From the NCBI RefSeq assembly GCF_021991835.1, contig NZ_JAHDAU010000001.1, positions 248,001 to 312,000 on the forward strand: a DNA stretch of 64,000 nt, in the 5' to 3' direction. The translations under genes were made by a program, and so were the position numbers. How positions within the stretch are numbered: position 1 is the first letter of the stretch; every line of letters begins with the position of its first letter. The notes beneath the pieces are model-generated. The model ran no database searches. It was not told where the DNA came from and saw only the letters and a program-made list of their open reading frames with translations. This DNA is from Polaribacter sargassicola (lineage in GTDB: Bacteria; Bacteroidota; Bacteroidia; Flavobacteriales; Flavobacteriaceae). Shown here piece after piece: positions 58,776 to 64,000 of the stretch.

Positions 58776-60935
58776 ATGAAAATCAAAATTATTCCACACA
58801 TTATTTTAGCAAGTATTACTTTAGCTTCTTGTACCAAAGACATAAAACAAAAAACTATACAAGTGAATTATCCAGAGACTGTAAAAAAACCAGTTGTAGA
58901 TACTATTTTTAACACAGCTATAACCGACAATTATAGATGGTTAGAAGACGATAAAAGCAATCAAACTGAAGCGTGGGTAAAAGCACAAAACGCTGTTACT
59001 TTCGATTATTTAAACAAAATACCTTACAGAACTCAATTAAAATCTCGTTTATCAGAAATGGTAAACTACGAAAGAATTGAAACTCCTTATACAGAAGGCG
59101 AATACACCTATTTTTCTAAAAATGATGGTTTGCAAAACCAAAACGTAATTTACAGAAAAAAAGGAAATTCTGAATCAGAAATTTTCTTAGATCCGAATAC
59201 TTTTTCTGAAGATGGAACAACTTCTTTAGGTACTTTAAGCTTTTCTAAGGATGGAAAAACAGCTGCATATGCTATTTCTGAAGCGGGGTCTGATTGGAGA
59301 AAAATTATAGTACTAGATGTAGCATCTAAAACCATAAAAGAAGATACTTTGGTTGATGTAAAATTTACTGGAATTGATTGGTATAAAAATGAAGGATTTT
59401 ATTACTCAAGTTACGATAAACCTAAAGGAAGTGAATTGTCTGCTAAAACTGATCAACATAAACTATATTATCATAAAATAGGAACATCACAAAAAGAAGA
59501 TAAGGTTATTTTTGGAGCAACTTCCGAAGAAAAACACAGGTATGTTTTTAGTAATATAACAGAAGACAACAAATATTTGTTGATTTACGCAGCTGTTTCA
59601 ACCTCTGGTAATAAGTTATTTATTAAAGATTTATCAAAACCCAACAGTAAATTAATTACGGTTTTAGATCATACCAAAAGTGATACTTATCTTATTGATA
59701 GTAGAGATAACATATTGTATTTGGTAACCAATTTAAATGCTCCAAATAAAAAAGTGGTTGTTCTTGATGTAAATAATCCCACCTCAGAAAACTGGAAAGA
59801 TTTTATACCTGAAACAGAAAATGTGTTGACGCCTTCTACAGCTGCTGGATATTTTTTTGCAAGCTATATGGTAGATGCTGTATCAAAAATATTACAATAT
59901 GACTTTGATGGAAACATAATTCGCGAAATAAAACTACCTGGCTTAGGAACTGCTAGTGGTTTTGTAGGAAAAACCGCAGACAAAGAAGTCTATTTTTCTT
60001 TTACCAATTATAAAACACCTAGTTCTTCATTTCAATTAAATCCAAAAAACGGTACATATACAACATATTGGAAACCTGCTCTAGATTTTAATTCTGATGA
60101 ATATTTAAGCAATCAGATTTTTTACACATCAAAAGATGGTACAAAAATTCCGATGATTATTACACACAAAAAAGGATTAGAATTAAATGGAAAAAATCCA
60201 ACTATTTTATACGGTTATGGAGGATTTGATGTTAGCCTAACACCAAGATTTAGTAGTGCTATGGCTGTTTGGATGGAACAAGGAGGAATATATGCAATAC
60301 CAAATTTACGTGGTGGAGGTGAGTATGGAAAAAAATGGCACATTGCTGGTACAAAAATGCAAAAACAAAATGTATTTGACGATTTTATTGCTGCAGGAGA
60401 ATATTTAATTAAAAACAATTATACCTCTTCTAATTTTTTAGCCATTAGTGGAGGCTCTAATGGAGGTTTACTAGTAGGTGCAACAATGACACTAAGACCC
60501 GATTTAGCAAAAGTGGCTTTACCCGCAGTTGGCGTTTTAGACATGTTGCGTTATCATACTTTTACTGCTGGCGCAGGATGGGCGTATGATTATGGTACTG
60601 CAGATGATAGTAAAGAAATGTTTGAGTATTTAAAAGGGTATTCGCCAGTACATAATGTAAAAAAGGGAGTGCAATACCCTGCAACATTAGTAACCACTAG
60701 CGATCATGATGATAGAGTAGTACCTGCACATAGTTTTAAATTTGCAGCAGAATTGCAAGAAAAACAAAGTGGAGATAATCCTACTTTAATAAGAATAGAA
60801 ACCAATGCAGGTCATGGAGCAGGAAAACCAATTTCTAAAATTATTGATGAAATTGGAGATACTTTTAGTTTTACGTTATTTAATATGGGATTTCAACAAT
60901 TACCAAATCCGCCAAAGGCGACACTTAAATTGTAG
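58776..60935 (+). CDS. prolyl oligopeptidase family serine peptidase (S9A), lipoprotein
   Basis: 719 residues from the ATG at 58776, which gives a clean lipoprotein signal (IILASITLASC). An in-frame ATG at 58710 would put 22 residues before it and is unlikely. A seven-bladed propeller covers about 80-430. The alpha/beta hydrolase has Ser561 in AISGGSNGGLLVG, Asp in TSDHDDRVVPAHS and His in ETNAGHGAGKP. It cleaves short peptides after proline. Location in the periplasm or outer membrane follows from the lipid anchor. Confidence 0.92.
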   Translation: MKIKIIPHIILASITLASCTKDIKQKTIQVNYPETVKKPVVDTIFNTAITDNYRWLEDDKSNQTEAWVKAQNAVTFDYLNKIPYRTQLKSRLSEMVNYERIETPYTEGEYTYFSKNDGLQNQNVIYRKKGNSESEIFLDPNTFSEDGTTSLGTLSFSKDGKTAAYAISEAGSDWRKIIVLDVASKTIKEDTLVDVKFTGIDWYKNEGFYYSSYDKPKGSELSAKTDQHKLYYHKIGTSQKEDKVIFGATSEEKHRYVFSNITEDNKYLLIYAAVSTSGNKLFIKDLSKPNSKLITVLDHTKSDTYLIDSRDNILYLVTNLNAPNKKVVVLDVNNPTSENWKDFIPETENVLTPSTAAGYFFASYMVDAVSKILQYDFDGNIIREIKLPGLGTASGFVGKTADKEVYFSFTNYKTPSSSFQLNPKNGTYTTYWKPALDFNSDEYLSNQIFYTSKDGTKIPMIITHKKGLELNGKNPTILYGYGGFDVSLTPRFSSAMAVWMEQGGIYAIPNLRGGGEYGKKWHIAGTKMQKQNVFDDFIAAGEYLIKNNYTSSNFLAISGGSNGGLLVGATMTLRPDLAKVALPAVGVLDMLRYHTFTAGAGWAYDYGTADDSKEMFEYLKGYSPVHNVKKGVQYPATLVTTSDHDDRVVPAHSFKFAAELQEKQSGDNPTLIRIETNAGHGAGKPISKIIDEIGDTFSFTLFNMGFQQLPNPPKATLKL

Positions 60936-60959
60936 TTTATAAAAGAACTAGATAGATAA

Positions 60960-60990
60960 AAAAGATAGCTGTTATTTATGGCTATCTTTT
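60960..60990. terminator. bidirectional terminator overlapping the end of the 60972 gene
   Basis: Ten-base arms AAAAGATAGC/GCTATCTTTT with an 11-base loop that includes the stop of the minus-strand gene. T runs on both strands serve both convergent genes. Confidence 0.85.
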
Positions 60991-62027
60991 TCTTTTTTAG
61001 CAAGATGGTTGCATAAGTATTTTGCATCTTTTTTAACACCACCTAAAGTAGCAGAACCTCTTGTGTATAACCAAGGCAAACCAATAAAATACAAACCTTC
61101 TAAATTGCTTACACCTCTGTAATTTTTTGGGTATTGGTCTTTGTCTAACTCAATATTTTCAATCCAATTAAAATTTGGTTTAAAACCTGTTGCCCAAACA
61201 ATATTTTTAATATCGTTTACTTTTTGTTTTTCAAAAAAGATACTTTCTTCATTAGCATCTAAAGTTCTACCAACACAAATTATATTTTCTTTTTTAAACA
61301 AGGTTTTTACATCTGTACCAATTACAGGTTGCCCACTATTACTTAATTTTTTTCCGATAAAAGAATATTTATTTGCTGATAAAAAACCAACTTTACTAAA
61401 CCACCACCACAATGTTTTACCTAAAAATTCTTGTGGTAAAGAAGCTATATTTGTGTTGCCAGAAAAGTAAACTTTTTTCTTAATTTCAGAAATTTCTTTT
61501 AAAATTTGTACACCAGAGTCTCCGGCACCAACTACTAAAGTTGCACCTTCTTGCAATTGATCAGGACTTTTATAATGTTCACTATGTATTTGAAAAATGT
61601 CTTTTGATATTTTTTTATCACAACTCGGTGTAAATGGTTTGTGAAAAGGCCCTGTGGCAATAATTACATTTTTTGCTTTAAAGGTTTTGGTTTTACTTTT
61701 TAAAATAAAAACTCCATTTTCTTTTTTTAAAGAACTAACTCGTTGGTTAAATTCTATAGGAATCTTAAATTTAAAAACATAGGCTTTTAAATAATCTGCA
61801 ACTTCAAACTTGTTTGCATAATGCCCTTTTTTGTACGGAAATTTCATTCCGGGTAAACTATTAAATTCCGAAGGCGTAAATAATTTTAAAGAATCCCATC
61901 TTTTTAACCAAGGTGCACCCGTTTCTTTATTGGCATCAACAATTAAAAAATTAGCCTTTTGTTTGGTTAAATGATATGCAATTGCAAGCCCAGATTGGCC
62001 AGCTCCTATAATTATATAATCCTTCAT
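60972..62027 (-). CDS. flavin-containing monooxygenase-like NAD(P)/FAD oxidoreductase (CzcO type)
   Basis: 351 residues. FAD motif DYIIIGAGQSGLAIAYHL at the N-terminus, WLKRWDSLKLFTPSEF typical of this group, NAD(P) motif ATLVVGAGDSGVQIL near residue 158, and the ATGFKPNFNW segment near the end. Related proteins oxygenate small substrates or serve metal resistance operons; CzcO itself is named from a cobalt-zinc-cadmium context. No metal pump is near, so the substrate is unknown. Terminator stem covers its last codons. Confidence 0.85.
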   Translation of the reverse strand: MKDYIIIGAGQSGLAIAYHLTKQKANFLIVDANKETGAPWLKRWDSLKLFTPSEFNSLPGMKFPYKKGHYANKFEVADYLKAYVFKFKIPIEFNQRVSSLKKENGVFILKSKTKTFKAKNVIIATGPFHKPFTPSCDKKISKDIFQIHSEHYKSPDQLQEGATLVVGAGDSGVQILKEISEIKKKVYFSGNTNIASLPQEFLGKTLWWWFSKVGFLSANKYSFIGKKLSNSGQPVIGTDVKTLFKKENIICVGRTLDANEESIFFEKQKVNDIKNIVWATGFKPNFNWIENIELDKDQYPKNYRGVSNLEGLYFIGLPWLYTRGSATLGGVKKDAKYLCNHLAKKEKDSHK

Positions 62028-62044
62028 AAACAGTTTTCTCTACA

Positions 62045-62052
62045 CAAAGCTA
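62045..62052 (-). promoter_or_regulatory. -7 box for the FMO-like gene
   Basis: The minus strand reads TAGCTTTG, a full TAnnTTTG match, 17 bases before the ATG at 62027. Confidence 0.5.
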
Positions 62053-62144
62053 GTATAATTAAAAAACTGACAACAAAATTATCTAAATAGTTTTAATTAT
62101 TATTTGCCAATTGATTTACAAATAGTTGTAATTTAAAATTTCTT

Positions 62145-62152
62145 TATCTTTG
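62145..62152 (+). promoter_or_regulatory. -7 box for the M13 peptidase gene
   Basis: TATCTTTG, a full TAnnTTTG match, with a TTG at 62127-62129 as a possible upstream element. The ATG is 117 bases downstream, leaving a leader with short inverted repeats such as TTAAGA/TCTTAA. Confidence 0.5.
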
Positions 62153-62269
62153 ATACATAGCTTAATCAATCTTTAAAAATTAAGATAAATTAAATTGTCT
62201 TAACTGTAACAATTTGCAATTTTAAGGACTAATTAAGCAACTTAAAATTAACTCAAATCAAAAATAATA

Positions 62270-64000
62270 ATGAAAACAATTAAAAAAGTATTTTTTGTTT
62301 CCGCCATTGCTTCTTTAACCATGGTAGCTTGTAAACAAGATAAACCAGCAGAAAAAACTCCTGGTATTGCTTTAGAAAATATGGATACTTCTGTAAAACC
62401 AACAGATGATTTTTTTAGACACGTAAACGGAACTTGGGTAGACAAAACAGAAATTCCAGACGACCAAACTTCTTGGGGTGGTTTTAATGAGCTTCGTAAA
62501 AAAACAGATGCAGATGTTTTGGCTATTTTAAACCAAGCAATTGAAGAAAAAGATTTTCCGAAAGTAAAAGATGCTAATGGAAATGAAATAGATTCAGATC
62601 AAGAAAAAGCAGTAAATTATTACCAAACAATAATGGATACTGTTGCTAGAAATACACAAGGCAAAGCACCTGTAATGCCATATTTAGCAAAAATTGATGA
62701 AATTAAAACTAAAAAAGACATAGAAAACTACTTAACAAATATGGCACCTTACGGTGGTGGTGGTTTTTACGGATTTAGAGTTGGTAATGATTTAAAAAAC
62801 AGTAGTCAATACGCAGGTTATATGGGGGCTGGTTCTTTAGGTTTGTCTAGAGATTATTATATTGATGCTAAAGTAAAAGACAAATTAGAAAAATACCAAG
62901 AGTTTGTTTCTAAAATGTTACAAGAATTTGGTGATGATGCAACTACAGCAAAAAATAGTGCTGCTACAATTGTTGCTTTAGAAACTAGTTTAGCTACACC
63001 AATGATGTCTAAAGAAGAGCGCAGAGATACTCGTAAAATTTACAACCCAATGTCTGTGGCTGAGTTGCAAAAATTGGCTCCGGCAATTGATTGGCAAAAT
63101 CATTTAAACGGTATTGGAGTAACAGATTTAGAAACTATAATTGTAACAGATCCTGGTTACTTTAAAGCTTTTAGTACTATTTTTACAAAAACACCAGTTG
63201 CAGATATTAAGTTGTTATTACGTTGGAACACTATTAACGGTGCTTTATCTTCTCTATCTACAGATTTAGAAACAGCAAGTTGGGAGTTTTATAGCAAAGA
63301 AATGCGTGGTGCAAAAAAACAACGCGCAAGAGATGAACGTGCTTTAGGTGGCGTAAATCGTGCTGTTGGTGAAGCTTTAGGAAAACTTTATGTAGAAAAA
63401 ATGTTTCCGCCAGAAGCTAAAGTAAAAGCTAAGGAAATGATTGATAATGTAATGCTTGGTTTCGAGGCAAGAATTGCTCAATTACCTTGGATGAGTGAAA
63501 TTACTAAAGAAAAAGCTTTAGAAAAATTACACAAATTAACGGTTAAAATTGCATATCCAGATGTTTGGAAAGATTATTCTGCTTTAGAGATTAAAGGTAT
63601 AGAAGAAGATGGTTCTTATTTTGAAAACAACATCAACCTTAGAAAATGGAACTACAACAAAAACATTGCAAAACTAGGTAAAGAAGTAGATAGAACAGAA
63701 TGGGGAATGTCTCCACAAACTGTAAACGCTTACTTTAATCCTCTAAATAATGAGATTGTTTTTCCTGCAGCAATTTTACAACCTCCTTTTTACGATTATA
63801 AAGCTGATGAAGCTGTAAATTATGGTGGAATCGGAGCTGTTATCGGTCACGAAATTTCGCATAGTTTTGATGATTCTGGTGCTCGTTTTGATGGTGATGG
63901 AAACCTTAAAAACTGGTGGACAGAAGAAGACTCAGAAAAATTTGCTGTTGTTGGCGATAAATTAGTAAAACAATACAGCGATATTGTTGCTATAGATAGT
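62270..64000 (+). CDS. M13 family metallopeptidase (PepO/neprilysin-like), lipoprotein, cut at the window edge
   Basis: 577 codons are present and open to the right edge; about 110 residues of a usual 680-690 are missing. Lipoprotein signal SAIASLTMVAC (Cys at about 20). The N-terminal part TSVKPTDDFFRHVNGTWVD is typical. NAYFNPLNNEIVFPAAILQ lies before the zinc site HEISH (His527, Glu528, His531), followed by SFDDSGARFDGDG. The third zinc ligand (ENxAD motif) lies beyond the edge. It cleaves peptides in the periplasm or at the surface. Confidence 0.93.
   Translation, partial: MKTIKKVFFVSAIASLTMVACKQDKPAEKTPGIALENMDTSVKPTDDFFRHVNGTWVDKTEIPDDQTSWGGFNELRKKTDADVLAILNQAIEEKDFPKVKDANGNEIDSDQEKAVNYYQTIMDTVARNTQGKAPVMPYLAKIDEIKTKKDIENYLTNMAPYGGGGFYGFRVGNDLKNSSQYAGYMGAGSLGLSRDYYIDAKVKDKLEKYQEFVSKMLQEFGDDATTAKNSAATIVALETSLATPMMSKEERRDTRKIYNPMSVAELQKLAPAIDWQNHLNGIGVTDLETIIVTDPGYFKAFSTIFTKTPVADIKLLLRWNTINGALSSLSTDLETASWEFYSKEMRGAKKQRARDERALGGVNRAVGEALGKLYVEKMFPPEAKVKAKEMIDNVMLGFEARIAQLPWMSEITKEKALEKLHKLTVKIAYPDVWKDYSALEIKGIEEDGSYFENNINLRKWNYNKNIAKLGKEVDRTEWGMSPQTVNAYFNPLNNEIVFPAAILQPPFYDYKADEAVNYGGIGAVIGHEISHSFDDSGARFDGDGNLKNWWTEEDSEKFAVVGDKLVKQYSDIVAIDS

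Overview
The window looks like chromosomal DNA of a member of the Flavobacteriaceae (Bacteroidota), probably a marine Polaribacter/Tenacibaculum-like bacterium. The grounds are very low GC, many Bacteroidota-only families (DUF3109, DUF4271, DUF4296, DUF5687), gliding/type IX secretion proteins (RemB-like, SprE/PorW), a Bacteroidota-type TonB and histidine kinase, frequent TAnnTTTG promoter boxes, and dispersed palindromic repeats typical of this family. The genus is an inference. No rRNA, tRNA, CRISPR array, prophage or transposase was found.

Layout. 1-6.9 kb: start of tsaB, a TolC channel, then respiratory genes on the minus strand: heme O synthase, two subunit III-type oxidase proteins, subunit IV, a terminator, then a SCO pair and a DUF420 (CtaM-like) assembly cluster. 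6.9-10.5 kb: deoC, a sugar N-acetyltransferase and a RemB-like barrel as one tight operon, with a probable structured small RNA upstream. 10.6-16 kb: LytTR response regulator with a TPR histidine kinase, DUF3109, MarC, a mini flavoprotein, TonB. 16-21.2 kb: glmS, a starch-synthase-like half protein divergent from panC-panD-UPF0104. 21.2-27.5 kb: an unusual 2-hydroxyacid dehydrogenase homologue, radA, a peroxiredoxin between two 70-bp direct repeats, a KDG-type kinase, hemD and DUF4271. 27.6-34.1 kb: glycosyltransferase, dihydroorotase, DUF4296, epimerase, tyrS, a YHS protein and a LuxE-like enzyme.

34.2-38.3 kb is the most accessory-looking stretch: two lipoproteins, an ECF sigma factor with no ATG/GTG/TTG start (an ATT overlapping the upstream stop is the best candidate), a protein joining an anti-sigma-like head and membrane helix to an outer-membrane-type C-terminus, and two tandem near-identical unknown proteins. 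This is the best candidate in the window for an undescribed envelope-signalling system. 38.5-44.7 kb: YitT-type membrane protein, isoaspartyl peptidase, Schlafen/AlbA_2 protein, short-chain dehydrogenase and unknown lipoproteins.

44.8-53.2 kb is one long minus-strand run: sprE-bactofilin-atpZ-(small membrane protein)-atpB-E-F-H-A-G, so secretion/motility genes sit directly upstream of the F0F1 ATP synthase; atpD and atpC are not here. 53.3-57.9 kb: a PadR regulator, three tandem HAAS-like membrane proteins and a two-gene ABC transporter. 58-64 kb: thioredoxin, prolyl oligopeptidase, a flavin monooxygenase-like protein and an M13 peptidase cut by the window edge. Three genes (deoC, panD, DUF3109) share TATTTTTG exactly four bases before the ATG, which suggests leaderless mRNAs.
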